Assembly: GCA_902530745.1 (NCBI GenBank)
Contig: CACABO010000002.1
Span: forward strand, 98,695 to 162,694
Length of the DNA stretch: 64,000 nucleotides
Direction of reading: 5' to 3'
Origin: an uncultured Alphaproteobacteria bacterium
GTDB lineage: Bacteria > Pseudomonadota > Alphaproteobacteria > HIMB59
Positions 12,301-20,446 of this stretch are shown in pieces; within the stretch, counting starts at the first letter, position 1; every line of letters starts with the position of its first letter. Both the position numbers and the translations under genes were made by a program. The notes beneath the pieces are model-generated. The model saw nothing but the letters and a program-made list of their open reading frames with translations, had not been told where the DNA came from and did not search any database.

Positions 12301-15300
12301 CAATTACAGTGAACGGCGCTAATGATGCGCCTGTCGCAAGAAATGATACGGGCACTGTTGAAGAAGACGCCACGTTGACGGTTAGTGATGGAGATAATGC
12401 CAATGTTGTGAGCGCCGCTTCTGTAGTCGACTCAACATATATTGCTGCGAATACGCAGGCAAGAGGCCCGCAAGGATTTAGGTTTAATAACGATGGAACC
12501 AAGATGTTTGTTGTGGGTAATAATACTGACGCTGTCAGCGAATACACTCTCTCTACTGCCTTTGATATCTCAACAGCATCTTTCGTTGATAATTTTGATT
12601 TTAGTAGTCAGGAATCCTCTCCTCGAGATCTTGCATTTAACACTGATGGTACAAAAATGTTTATTTTGGGTGTGGATGGCGATGATGTGACTGAATACAC
12701 TCTCTCTACAGCCTTTGATGCATCCACCGCTTCTCATGTAAGTGGAGGAGAATTTGATATCTCTTCTCAGGACAATTTTGGCACCGGTTTATCATTCAAC
12801 GGTGATGGTACTAAGATGTTCATATCTGGCAATGACGATGATGATGTAAACGAATACACCCTATCAACTGCATTTGATGTATCGACAGCCTCTTTTGTTG
12901 ATAGTTTTTCAGTTTCTAGTCAAGACACTCACATTCAAGGCCTTACATTTAATCCTAATGGTACTAAAATGTATCTAGTTGGAGATCAAGGTAATGACAT
13001 CAATGAGTATGATTTAACCTTACCTTTTGATGTTTCCACTGCTTCTTTTGTTGGAGCTTTGGACGTGAGTTCTCAAGATACATCTCCAAAAGCAGTTGGT
13101 TTTAATCATGATGGTACTAAATTATTTGTTTTAGGTAACGATAATGGAAAAGTTTTTGAGTACACATTAACCACTCCATTTAGTTTAATTAATATTGATG
13201 GCGAGCATTCCGGAGATGTAATCGATACAAGTAATACAAGCTCTTATGATACTGACGTTGATGTGGAGACATTAACTGTATCTGCCGTTAGGGTGGGTAA
13301 CTCTGAGGGGTCTGGTACTGCTGGTACTGTCGGCTCTGCTCTAACGGGCACTTATGGTCAGCTAACACTGAATGCTAATGGCTCTTACACTTATGTAGCA
13401 AATCAATCTGCTGCAGACGATCTAGACGCAGGTGACATCGTTTACGATTACTTTAATTATACGGTTACTGATGGCAATGAAACAGACATAGCGGTTATTA
13501 CGATTACAGTAGTTGGTGTGAACGATACTCCAGTTGCTGTAAACGACACAGATAGTGTTAACGAGGATGCGACAGTTACCAAAACAGGTTCACAAGATGA
13601 CGCTCTTTACGATGACACTGATGCGGATGACTCAGACGCTTTGACAGTCACTGCAATCGCGCCTAGTGGTGGTTCTACATCGACTGTTTCTGAAGGCAGC
13701 ACTTATGCAAGTGGAGGCACAACAGTAACAGGAACTTACGGTACTTTGACTATCGGTGCTGATGGCTCTTATACATACACAGCAGATCAAGCAGCAGCTG
13801 ATGCATTGGATGCTGGTGATACCGAAGATGATGTCTTTACTTACACAGTTTCAGATGGTGCAAATACCACGACAGCAACTATTACCATTACCGTGACTGG
13901 TATAAATGATGACCCAGTTGCTCAAAATGATGTGGGTGTGATTGCAGAAGATAGTACTTTAACCGTTGCAAATGGGGCTAACGCTAATGAGACTGATGAC
14001 TCTGGCAGCACGTATGACGCAACTGGTGAGCACTCAGGTGATGTTATTGACACTAGCTCCAGCTCTCATACAGATAGTGATCCTGACGCATCTGCTAGCT
14101 TAACTATAACCCATATTAAAAAAAGCGGTGGTTCTAATTCTACTGTTTCCTCTGGCAGTTCTTACGACAGCAGCGGTACATCCGTCATAGGTGATTATGG
14201 AACTTTAACTATTGGTGCTGATGGATCGTATACTTATGCTGCTACCAAAGATGCTACAGATGCTTTAGATAAAGGTGACGAGGTAACGGATGTTTTTACC
14301 TACACACTCTCTGACGGCACCGAGTCCACTACTGCAAATATTACAATTACAGTTATTGGAATTAATGACACTCCAACCGCTGTTAATGATACGGATAGTG
14401 TTAATGAGGATGCGACCGTCATAAAGACAGGCGCTCAGGATGATGTTCTTAAAGATGATACCGATCCTGACGAAAGTCCAAGTTTATTTGTAACAAATAT
14501 TTCTCATACCAATGGTAATAGTGGAACTGTCGCCACTAGTAGCACTTACGAGAGTAATGGCACAACCATCGTAGGTACCTATGGTACTCTTACAATTGGT
14601 GCTGATGGATCTTATACTTACACTGCTGATCAAGATGCAGCAGATAGTATCGCAAGTGGCTCTAGTGAAACAGATGTATTTACTTATACGATATCTGACG
14701 GTAACGGCGGTACTGACACCGCTACTCTGACTATTACGATCAATGGTCAAAACAATGAAGTTGTCGCTGTTAACGATACAGGCGCTGTCGATGCCGGAAG
14801 CACTCTCTCTAAAGGTGTGATATCCGCAGGTGTAATAGAGAATGATACAGACAGTGGTGAGGATGCAAATACAAAGGGAGCAACTACTGTAACTGAAATT
14901 CGAACAGGCCAAGAGAGCGCAACTGGAACAAGTGGAACGGTTGGCTCAACACTAGTTGGGACTTACGGAACCTTAACATTAAACTCTGATGGAACCTATA
15001 CTTATACTGCTACAACAGATGCTGCGAAAGCTTTAGCACCAACCGAAACTGCAGATGACTATTTTACATACACCATTTCAAATGGAACCAGTACTGATAC
15101 TGGGCAAATAACAATAACAGTAACAGGAATTAATGATGCTCCTACTTCAACTAGTCCTCCAACATTTTATGGTGCCGAAAATGAAAGAATAATTATTCAA
15201 GCGAAAACCTTTTTTGATGACCCTGATCCTAGAACTGGAGCATATGGTACATACGGGACCTTAACTTATGCAACTAGCGGACTGCCATCAGGCCTAAGAA

Positions 15301-16307
15301 TTAATGATGCTGGAAGAATTGTTGGAAGACTTCCAGAGGGAACCTATACCTTTACCGTAACTGCAACTGATGGTGGTAATCTCTCTACCCAACAAACTTT
15401 TACTCTTATTATTGGCAAGGCTGGAGGGCCAGATAAACCAAAGCCTCCTCCAATTCGTGTCACTCCTAAAACTTTTGACGATGCTGTAGCAAATAAAATA
15501 GTCGTCTTCCAAGATGCTCCTGAACAAGTCGATTTACAAATGGAAGTTATAGAGGTTGGAAGTTCACTGGAATCTATCGTTAAAGAATATTCATTTAATG
15601 GAGGAATGAAAGTAATCGATGTTGCAGTTGAAGATTTAAATATTGATCAAAGTGGTAGACCAGGAATTAATGAGAATACAATTTTAGGTTTTGCTATCGG
15701 AGATGACTACAGACTAAATGTTAAACAATACACAGGGACATTAGAGGACGGTTCTGAACTTCCAAACTGGATACGTGTTGATCCTTCAACTGGTCAGACA
15801 ATTGTCCAGTTTCCTGAGAACGTTTATTCAGTTGATGTAAAAGTAATTGCCATTGACTCAGATAATACAACTAGAGAAATTAATGTTACACTTGATAAGA
15901 ACATTGTAAGCAGAGACTCAACCTTAAAGCGTGACCTAGAGCCTTTTATTGATCGAAGCACAGCTTTAAAAACAGAAGTGACTGTAGATGATAAAGGCCA
16001 AATAATATTGGAGTCAAATGATGAGTCTGGAGAAGATCAAATCACAAATGATGTTCTTAATCCAAATGACACAACCAATGATGACAGTCAAACTTCAGAC
16101 CCAAATAATCAATCTAACCTAGATAATGTACCAGTTTTACCTGAAATTACTGAGGAATCGCCCACTCAAGACAATCTAGCATTGAACTCCCAAAATCCTG
16201 ACTTAGAAGAAAAAGTTGTAAAGTTTGCTTCTCTTCAAGATCAAATCGATTTAGAATTTGAGGAACATGAAAACTATGGTGATAAAATCCTTAAAGTATC
16301 TGGCTAA
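3378..16307 (+). CDS. Giant LEPR-motif/DUF4347/VCBS-cadherin-repeat surface protein (putative adhesin)
   Basis: LEPRIMFDGAA motif near the N-terminus; DUF4347-like IVFIDSGVDNYQTIVDAI...VHIIGHASAGQVVLGN...LLFYGCNLAQGEQG; many VCBS/Cadherin_5-like repeats. The tracked TTG at 3303 lies inside the operator; TTG at 3378 has an AGAGGA SD at 3363-3368. Confidence 0.9.
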   Translation: MVKDNKNYPQLHIQLLEPRIMFDGAAIYTASEALDILGEQQSIQVDEKSLSSDLNPIIENSNSRKEIVFIDSGVDNYQTIVDAIDSSKSIFLIDSNENGFEKMQNVLQGQSDVDAVHIIGHASAGQVVLGNSILNADTINSFSNTLQSIGNSLTQDGDLLFYGCNLAQGEQGKLLIQQIGNITQADIAASDNVTGKDGDWLLEVEKGIIEAKSLEVNHYDSNLVSLTGVSSSFGFVVESGTNLRAGQNAANTASNASTVSDGSKPFVVALERENVTTGSYTFYKQSLTGSGFEESNNGTDTGQSISSNTTTETASSSNQFNVYYIMATESSGRNTVRSITFDNEIKGVWFNMENIIENSTVDKDGATYHTISQHGSGNKNAFSTENLRTNWGTNITLSSKPVVNGQSYKSDWFGVDTDSNTLYVGFNNNSKHGDIIRVFTGAGGSPPVATNDTDSVNEDATVTKTSSQNDVLNDDSDADGDTITVTQIKPNGGSNSAVSSGSSYNSSGTTVTGSYGQLTIGADGSYTYTANQALADPLDAGTGGNASDTATDVFVYTISDGNGGTDTATITITITGVNDAPAAVNDFGAVTEDLTITINDDESGNLSGSEYNTHDEHSGDILSNDDDDDASPTHTVTAVRIGSTAGSGTAGTVGSALTGTYGQLTLNANGSYSYTANQDAADALDVGDTVSDYFNYTMDDEHDATSTAVIRIYVLGANDTPVARNDEGLITEGGTLTVSDGDNANESGGTYDSTGEHTGDVIHTSLAGSKDTDADTSATLTVSAIRTGQESGSGTSGTVGSSLTGTYGALTISSNGSYSYTANNSISGLGSGSSVIDYFTYTVTDEHGAFDTAQLKITVLGAANTKPVARDDVGVILEDGTLTVNDGDNANETSDSGTTYNATGEHSGDVINTSSTTHYDTDADGDTLIVSEVRTGNTEDAGTAGTIGSALTGTYGQLTLNANGSYTYVANQTAADALDDGDIVYDYFNYTVDDQTGATNDEDHGLITITVIGINDDPVAQDDVGVIVEGSTLTVANGDNANETNDSGSTFNATGEHSGDVIDTSSSSHTDSDEDASATLSISHIKLSGGSNSTVASGSSYNSNGTQIVGTYGTLTIGADGSYTYAATTAAADALDTDESGTDTFVYTLKDDQDAITTANLTITVLGANDAPVARNDTGTIVEDGTLTVNDGDGTSTISGASLVDGTSVRTEENDPRGLAFNNDGTKMFILGFTGQDVTEYTLSTAFDASTATYVSGGELDISSQESEPSGIEFNNDGTKLFIVGTSGDDVTEYTLSTAFDVSTASHVSGGEKDLSSQDLRPRDLTFNSDGTKMIVVGDAGETIEEYNLSTAYDVSTASHDSSLDVSGQEQTPAAIEFSPDGKKMFVLGYTGDDVNQYTLSTGFDISTASHDGAFDISSQETNPRGLAFNNDGTKMFLVGGSEDKVFEYTLTTPFNLIAVSGEHTGDVIDTANTSTYDTDVDVETLTVTAVRLGSSEGSGTAGTVGSALTGTYGQLTLNSNGSYTYVANQTAADNLDAGDVVTDSFNYTVSDGTATDIAVITITVIGINDAPSAQNDVGVIVEDSTLTVTNGANATLTGTYDATGENSGDLIDTSSSSHTDSDLDTSASLSITQIKKENGSNSAVASGSSYNSSGTQVTGTYGTLTIGADGSYTYAATADAADALDVGESATDTFVYTLSDGTTTTTAELTITILGANDAPVAADDYGAINENATLTVADGDNQYFTANQRYDDTGEHSGDVINTTYTGTDTDVDGDTLTVSAVRTGGTEDAGTAGTVGSALTGTYGQLTLNSNGSYTYVANQAAAEALDVGDTVTDSFNYTVTDGALTDTAVIEIKVFGRNDVPVAQNDTGVVNEDATLTVANGDNATAVTSVSLVRTVNITSQETYPRDVTFNNDGTKMFVIGANGDAVDEWTLSTAYDTSTLSYVGNFSISSKDSLPWGVSFNNDGTKMFVSGDSSNGIHEYNLSTAFTVSSASFDSTFSLSSQDSQPAGHAFNNDGTKLFVVGRNGNDVSEYTLSTGFDISTASYVDSFSVSSQETDPRNIEFNLDGTKMFLIGSSSESINEYDLSTGFDVSTATYHGAASIGENAGIAFNSSGTKVYIAQGGGTGVVKEYDLVSPFHVVDINGEHTGDVIDTTSASNKDSDADASASLSVSQIKKNGGSNSAVSSGSSYNSNGTSVTGTYGTLTIGADGSYTYAATADAADGIATGETETDVFVYTLTDGTDTTTANITITIIGVNDSPTAQNDEGVIMEGNTLTVANGSNANVSGSYDATGEHSGDVLDTTSSSHKDSDPDTSDTLTITYIKKDGGSNSAVSSGSSYNSSGTAVTGAYGTLTIGADGSYKYVAQSDISGFDAGETLTDTFTYTVSDGIVTTTANIVITLLGDDGNTNNAPVARDDVGVIVEDGTLTVIDGANANETNDSGSTFNATGEHSGDVINTSSTTHYDTDADSDTITITQIRTSSGSDSAVSSGSSYNSSGTSVTGTYGTLTIGADGSYTYVADQAAADALDLNDTATDTFIYTITDDASSPRSPLTDSATLTITVLGINDTPTPVNDTDSVNEDGTVTKTGSQDDVLTDDTDPDESPTLTVTAIEPSGGSSSNVSSGSTYDSSGTSVTGTYGTLTIGADGSYTYTADQAAADALDAGDTEDDVFTYTVTDENGATATATITITVTGINDTPVAQNDVGVIEEDATLTVANGDNANETDDSGSTYNATGEHSGDVINTSSSTHEDSDADASASLSVSQIKKDGGSDSAVSSGSSYNSNGTSVTGTYGTLTIGADGSYTYVADQAAADALDLNDNVTDTFVYTLSDGTASTTANIVITVIGVNDTPVAVNDTDVVTENQTVTKTGAQDDVLNDDTDADESATLTVTAIQPSGGSSSNVSSGSTYDSSGTSVTGTYGTLTIGADGSYTYTADQAAADALDDTETATDTFTYTVTDENGATATATITITVNGANDAPVARNDTGTVEEDATLTVSDGDNANVVSAASVVDSTYIAANTQARGPQGFRFNNDGTKMFVVGNNTDAVSEYTLSTAFDISTASFVDNFDFSSQESSPRDLAFNTDGTKMFILGVDGDDVTEYTLSTAFDASTASHVSGGEFDISSQDNFGTGLSFNGDGTKMFISGNDDDDVNEYTLSTAFDVSTASFVDSFSVSSQDTHIQGLTFNPNGTKMYLVGDQGNDINEYDLTLPFDVSTASFVGALDVSSQDTSPKAVGFNHDGTKLFVLGNDNGKVFEYTLTTPFSLINIDGEHSGDVIDTSNTSSYDTDVDVETLTVSAVRVGNSEGSGTAGTVGSALTGTYGQLTLNANGSYTYVANQSAADDLDAGDIVYDYFNYTVTDGNETDIAVITITVVGVNDTPVAVNDTDSVNEDATVTKTGSQDDALYDDTDADDSDALTVTAIAPSGGSTSTVSEGSTYASGGTTVTGTYGTLTIGADGSYTYTADQAAADALDAGDTEDDVFTYTVSDGANTTTATITITVTGINDDPVAQNDVGVIAEDSTLTVANGANANETDDSGSTYDATGEHSGDVIDTSSSSHTDSDPDASASLTITHIKKSGGSNSTVSSGSSYDSSGTSVIGDYGTLTIGADGSYTYAATKDATDALDKGDEVTDVFTYTLSDGTESTTANITITVIGINDTPTAVNDTDSVNEDATVIKTGAQDDVLKDDTDPDESPSLFVTNISHTNGNSGTVATSSTYESNGTTIVGTYGTLTIGADGSYTYTADQDAADSIASGSSETDVFTYTISDGNGGTDTATLTITINGQNNEVVAVNDTGAVDAGSTLSKGVISAGVIENDTDSGEDANTKGATTVTEIRTGQESATGTSGTVGSTLVGTYGTLTLNSDGTYTYTATTDAAKALAPTETADDYFTYTISNGTSTDTGQITITVTGINDAPTSTSPPTFYGAENERIIIQAKTFFDDPDPRTGAYGTYGTLTYATSGLPSGLRINDAGRIVGRLPEGTYTFTVTATDGGNLSTQQTFTLIIGKAGGPDKPKPPPIRVTPKTFDDAVANKIVVFQDAPEQVDLQMEVIEVGSSLESIVKEYSFNGGMKVIDVAVEDLNIDQSGRPGINENTILGFAIGDDYRLNVKQYTGTLEDGSELPNWIRVDPSTGQTIVQFPENVYSVDVKVIAIDSDNTTREINVTLDKNIVSRDSTLKRDLEPFIDRSTALKTEVTVDDKGQIILESNDESGEDQITNDVLNPNDTTNDDSQTSDPNNQSNLDNVPVLPEITEESPTQDNLALNSQNPDLEEKVVKFASLQDQIDLEFEEHENYGDKILKVSG
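7011..7760 (+). repeat. Propeller-like insert 1: five ~50-aa repeats (FNNDGTKMFILG..DVTEYTLSTAFD..)
   Basis: Five consecutive blades read from the translation, inserted between LTVNDGDG and GEHTGDVIDT of a VCBS-like unit. Confidence 0.8.
9086..9818 (+). repeat. Propeller-like insert 2: five ~50-aa repeats
   Basis: FNNDGTKMFVIGANGDAVDEWTL... five blades, inserted before GEHTGDVIDT. Confidence 0.8.
12450..13198 (+). repeat. Propeller-like insert 3: five ~50-aa repeats
   Basis: FNNDGTKMFVVGNNTDAVSEYTL... five blades, inserted before GEHSGDVIDT. Confidence 0.8.
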
Positions 16308-17004
16308 GACAGCTGTCTTAATTATTTTAATGCTCTCTTATGCTAAAGCTGAAGTTAGAGAGTCAAGAGCATTAGTTGTAGCCTCGCAAGAAGCTATTCT
16401 TTCTAGCGAGCTTGCTGCTCGAATAGAAAACATTGCTGTAAAAGAAATGCAAAGATTTAAAAAAGGGGATTTATTAATTCAATTTGATTGTAGTTTATAT
16501 GAAGCCCAAAAGGATGTCGTCAGCGCAAACGCTAATAGTGCTTTAATAAAATTAAAGAGTGACGAACAAATGCTTCAAATGAGATCAATCGGTAAATATG
16601 AATTAGAACTATCAATATCAGAATATGAAAAAGCAAAATCAGAACTACGCATTGCTGAATTAAACGTTGAGAGGTGTCAGATAAAAGCACCCTTTGATGG
16701 AGCAGTAGAAGAGGTTGTTGTTAACACGTTTGAAACAATCCAGCCTCAAGTAGAATTAATGAAAATCATCCAAACAGAAGTTTTAGAATTAGAGATGGTA
16801 GTTTCTAGTGAATGGATTTCTTGGTTAAAGATAGGACATCCCATTAAAGTTTATATTGATGAAATTCAAAAAGAATTTAATGCCACCATTAGTGGTATCG
16901 GTGCAAATGTAGATGCAGTTAGTCAAACTATACAACTCAAAGGCACCATCACGGACACCAGCCCTGCCCTTCTGCCAGGTATGAGTGGTCGCGTTGTATT
17001 TTGA
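16267..17004 (+). CDS. HlyD-family periplasmic adaptor subunit
   Basis: Signal peptide; SRALVVASQEAILSSELAARIENIAVKEMQRFKKGDLLIQFD and CQIKAPFDGAVEEVVV are biotinyl-lipoyl-like HlyD halves; overlaps the end of the giant gene. Confidence 0.85.
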   Translation: MKTMVIKSLKYLAKTAVLIILMLSYAKAEVRESRALVVASQEAILSSELAARIENIAVKEMQRFKKGDLLIQFDCSLYEAQKDVVSANANSALIKLKSDEQMLQMRSIGKYELELSISEYEKAKSELRIAELNVERCQIKAPFDGAVEEVVVNTFETIQPQVELMKIIQTEVLELEMVVSSEWISWLKIGHPIKVYIDEIQKEFNATISGIGANVDAVSQTIQLKGTITDTSPALLPGMSGRVVF

Positions 17005-18335
17005 GTGAAGACCAATTAAATCGATTATCTAGAATTTTCTCTTTTGAGAAAAAGTTACGTGATGCTCAATCTTTTGTTGAAATAAGGTACACAGTCACCA
17101 ATGAACTGAGAAGTATCGCCCCATTTATGTATGCTTTTTTTGGGTCTTGGACAAAACCAAATAGCTTTAAAATTGAGGCAATCTCAGATATTGCAGTAGT
17201 TGAGCAAACGTCTGCCACTACCACACTCGCTCAAAAAATCATTCGACAAAAATTACAAGAGGGCTCTCCTGAAACCCATCCCTTTTCTTTAGGTAAAGAC
17301 GCATTGGTCCCCGCTAAAGGGGAAAGCCCTCTACCCGATCAATTTTTATGGATTCCATGCTTTTCAACACAAAAAGGACCACAGGCTGTTTTATTATTAG
17401 TAAGAGACGAAAGTTGGACGGAACAAGAAATAGAATATATCCGACATTTAAGTAATTCCGTTGGACATGCAATGGGATCACTAAAGGAGAATAACTTTTT
17501 TGAAAGTGCCGCTAAATTAATTCGCAAGACATGGTTTCAATTTTTTGTGGTCGCTGGAATAGTCGCGAGCATGTTTTATCCTGTGTCTATGTCAACAATT
17601 GGACAGGCTGAAATAGCTCCTAAAGATCCAAATATTATTAATGCACCAATAGATGGAGTTATTAAAGAGGTGTATGTTGAAAATAATGATGAAGTGAATT
17701 TAGAAACCCCGTTGTTAGAATTTGAAAAAACTCAACTACAAAACGACTATGATCTAGCCTTTCAAGAATTACAGGTAATCGAAACTGAGTTACTTCAAGC
17801 CAGACAATCTTCGTTCCAAAGCAAAGAGGATAAGGCTTTGGTGAGCCAGCTCGAAAGTAAAATAAAACTAGCACAAGAAACCCTCAATTATCAAAAAATA
17901 CTATTAGACAGATCAACTATTTACTCCCCTGCTGAGGGGGTAGCCGTTTTACAAGATAAATCGATGCTTATCGGCAAACCCTATAACATTGGCGAAAACA
18001 TTATGGTTGTTGCTAATCCCTCATTAGTGGAAGTTAACATTTTCATGCCAGTAAAAGACTCCATTACAATTAAAAAAGATGCCAATATAAATGTTTTTTT
18101 GGACTCTGATCCTATGAATGTTATCAAGGCTAAAGTTACAAAATTTTCATATGAGCCTGAAATTGTAACTCAAAACCTTCTTGCTTATCGGGTAACCGCG
18201 GAGCTAATTGACAATGATACCCCACCTAGAATAGGGCTTAGAGGCACTGCAAAGATTTTTGGTGAGGAAGTAAAATTATTTTTCTTTTTATTTCGAAAGC
18301 CAATTATTTTTGTCAGACAGACACTTGGCTTATAA
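17001..18335 (+). CDS. GAF-like domain plus transmembrane segment plus HlyD-like adaptor
   Basis: N-terminal GAF-like region, TM segment FFVVAGIVASMFYPVSM, then IDGVIKEVYVENNDEVNLETPLLEFE...IYSPAEGVAVL. Confidence 0.8.
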   Translation: MSEDQLNRLSRIFSFEKKLRDAQSFVEIRYTVTNELRSIAPFMYAFFGSWTKPNSFKIEAISDIAVVEQTSATTTLAQKIIRQKLQEGSPETHPFSLGKDALVPAKGESPLPDQFLWIPCFSTQKGPQAVLLLVRDESWTEQEIEYIRHLSNSVGHAMGSLKENNFFESAAKLIRKTWFQFFVVAGIVASMFYPVSMSTIGQAEIAPKDPNIINAPIDGVIKEVYVENNDEVNLETPLLEFEKTQLQNDYDLAFQELQVIETELLQARQSSFQSKEDKALVSQLESKIKLAQETLNYQKILLDRSTIYSPAEGVAVLQDKSMLIGKPYNIGENIMVVANPSLVEVNIFMPVKDSITIKKDANINVFLDSDPMNVIKAKVTKFSYEPEIVTQNLLAYRVTAELIDNDTPPRIGLRGTAKIFGEEVKLFFFLFRKPIIFVRQTLGL

Positions 18336-20438
18336 ATGATTACACCTTCAATACGTCAAAACCTACAACTTCTTCAAGGTACACCTATGGAAGATGGGTC
18401 ACCATCTTGGTTACTCTACGATAACTTAAGAAATAAATATTTCACCTTAGGTGTAAATGCCTTTCGTATGCTCAAACATTGGATTGCAGGCGTGGATACA
18501 AAGCAATTTATTGAACAAGTACAACAAAAAGGTTTGGACATAGAAGAGGATCAGCTGAACGACTTTATCAATTTTTTAAAAACTAATAGTCTGATTTCCC
18601 ATAACAATGCAGAGGATGTACAGATTTTATTGCATCAACATAACGCACAAAAAAAACATTGGTTTATGAATTTAATACATAACTATTTATTCTTTAAAAT
18701 TCCCTTAATTAAACCTGACCCTTTTTTAGATAAAACATTACACATTGCAAAATTTTTTGGCCAAAGATTTTTAAGACTATTGATTTACATTATAGGCGTT
18801 ATGGGCGTTTATTTTGTCATCCAGCAATGGGATGAGTTCTTAACAACATTTTTATATTTTTTTAATTGGAATGGTTTGTTGTTTTACGCTTTTGCTTTGG
18901 TTGGTGTGAAAGCAATTCATGAATTAGGACATGCGTACACTGCAAAAAATTTTGGCTGTAATGTCAATTCCATGGGAATTGCTTTTCTTGTATTTTTCCC
19001 TTTTTTGTATACCGATAACACCAATGCGTGGAGGCTAAGAGATCACAAAAAAAGACTCTCAATAAACTTCGCTGGCATTTCCACAGAACTACATCTTGCC
19101 TTATTAGCTACTTTTTTATGGGGGATCACAGACCAGGGAATGTTGAAAAGTATAGCATTTTTTGTTGCAACAACTGGGTGGATCTCCTCCTTGCTTATCA
19201 ATATAAGCCCTTTTATGCGATTTGATGGTTATTATGTATTTGCAGATTATTTAAAAGTTGAAAACTTACAACCTCGAGCCTTTGCTCTCGCAAAATGGAA
19301 ACTTCGTCAATGGATCTTTGGGTTCAAACACAACCCTCCTGAGCAAATCAATATTCAAAAACAAAACTTAATCATTGTTTATGCTTGGGCAACTTGGATA
19401 TATCGTTTCTTTTTATTTTTAGGGATAGCCTTATTAGTTTATTACTTTGCATTTAAGCTTTTAGGTATCTTCCTATTTGTAGTAGAGATTGTGTGGTTTA
19501 TTTTACTGCCTATTTTTAGAGAAATGCGTGAATGGTGGAGATTACGTTCTAATATTTATCTCTCCTTACAATTCATAAGGTCGATTCTTGTACTAGGCGC
19601 TTTAGCATTTATTATATTTTATCCTTGGAAATCTTCTCAAAAAACTCCTGCGATATATCAATCTGAAAAATTTATAGAAATCTTTCCACCAATTAATTCA
19701 CAAGTCAAAGATATTTATATAGTGGAAAAACAAATTGTTAAGGAAGATCAAAAATTAATTAATTTAGACTCACCTGCTTTAAACTCTGAAATAAAAATAG
19801 CTGTTGCAGAATTAGAATTGATAGAAATAAAAATAAATAATGCTTTAGATACAGAGAGCAATAGGTCTGATTTACTACTTTTAAAAAGTGAAAGAAATAA
19901 ATTTGAAACTCAAATTAATAATTTAAATAAAATCAAATCTTCTCTGGAAATTGTAGCCCCTTTTGATGGTGAAGTGACTAATTTAGGTAATTTAAAAGAG
20001 CAACAATGGTTAAATGAAGATACAGCAATACTCAAACTAGTAGATAAAAATAATTACCAAGTAATTGCTTTTGTTTCTGAAAAAAATATTTCTTCTTTGG
20101 ATATCAACAAAGAAATTTGGTTCACTCCTTCTTCTACATCACAAGATAGTATCGCTGCCTATGTTAATTCAATAAGCAAATCACCGATTAATAATTTTGA
20201 TATGTACCCTATGGTTACTTCAATATTTGATGGTCCGATTGCTGCTAGTGAAAATCCTTCAGGGGGTATTCGGTCTGAACAAGCATATTATAAAGTCACA
20301 CTAGACTTAGAGGATAATACCTCAGCCATGGACAATAAAATGCTTGGTTTTGTGAACATGGGAATTGAGTCAAAAAGTTACTTTAAACGTTTTATTGACT
20401 TTTCATCAGCCACTTTAATAAGAGAGTTAAATTTCTAA
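18336..20438 (+). CDS. PqqD-like/M50 (site-2-protease-like) metallopeptidase/HlyD fusion
   Basis: HELGH zinc motif (nt 18918-18932), SPFMRFDGYYVFADY second motif, multiple TM segments, C-terminal HlyD halves (EIVAPFDGEVTNLG). Confidence 0.85.
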   Translation: MITPSIRQNLQLLQGTPMEDGSPSWLLYDNLRNKYFTLGVNAFRMLKHWIAGVDTKQFIEQVQQKGLDIEEDQLNDFINFLKTNSLISHNNAEDVQILLHQHNAQKKHWFMNLIHNYLFFKIPLIKPDPFLDKTLHIAKFFGQRFLRLLIYIIGVMGVYFVIQQWDEFLTTFLYFFNWNGLLFYAFALVGVKAIHELGHAYTAKNFGCNVNSMGIAFLVFFPFLYTDNTNAWRLRDHKKRLSINFAGISTELHLALLATFLWGITDQGMLKSIAFFVATTGWISSLLINISPFMRFDGYYVFADYLKVENLQPRAFALAKWKLRQWIFGFKHNPPEQINIQKQNLIIVYAWATWIYRFFLFLGIALLVYYFAFKLLGIFLFVVEIVWFILLPIFREMREWWRLRSNIYLSLQFIRSILVLGALAFIIFYPWKSSQKTPAIYQSEKFIEIFPPINSQVKDIYIVEKQIVKEDQKLINLDSPALNSEIKIAVAELELIEIKINNALDTESNRSDLLLLKSERNKFETQINNLNKIKSSLEIVAPFDGEVTNLGNLKEQQWLNEDTAILKLVDKNNYQVIAFVSEKNISSLDINKEIWFTPSSTSQDSIAAYVNSISKSPINNFDMYPMVTSIFDGPIAASENPSGGIRSEQAYYKVTLDLEDNTSAMDNKMLGFVNMGIESKSYFKRFIDFSSATLIRELNF

Positions 20439-20446
20439 ATTAGTGG

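Noticed and set aside
4572-15527. Numerous minus-strand and alternate-frame ORFs inside the giant gene (e.g. 4572-4838, 6833-7135, 9109-9543, 14484-14912)
   Set aside because: They are shadow ORFs of the biased repeat-rich coding frame; no recognisable domains or initiation signals.
3303-16307. Canonical RTX/type I secreted toxin or LapA-type adhesin
   Set aside because: No GGxGxDxxx nonapeptides, no adjacent ABC exporter, no LapG/LapD-like genes seen.
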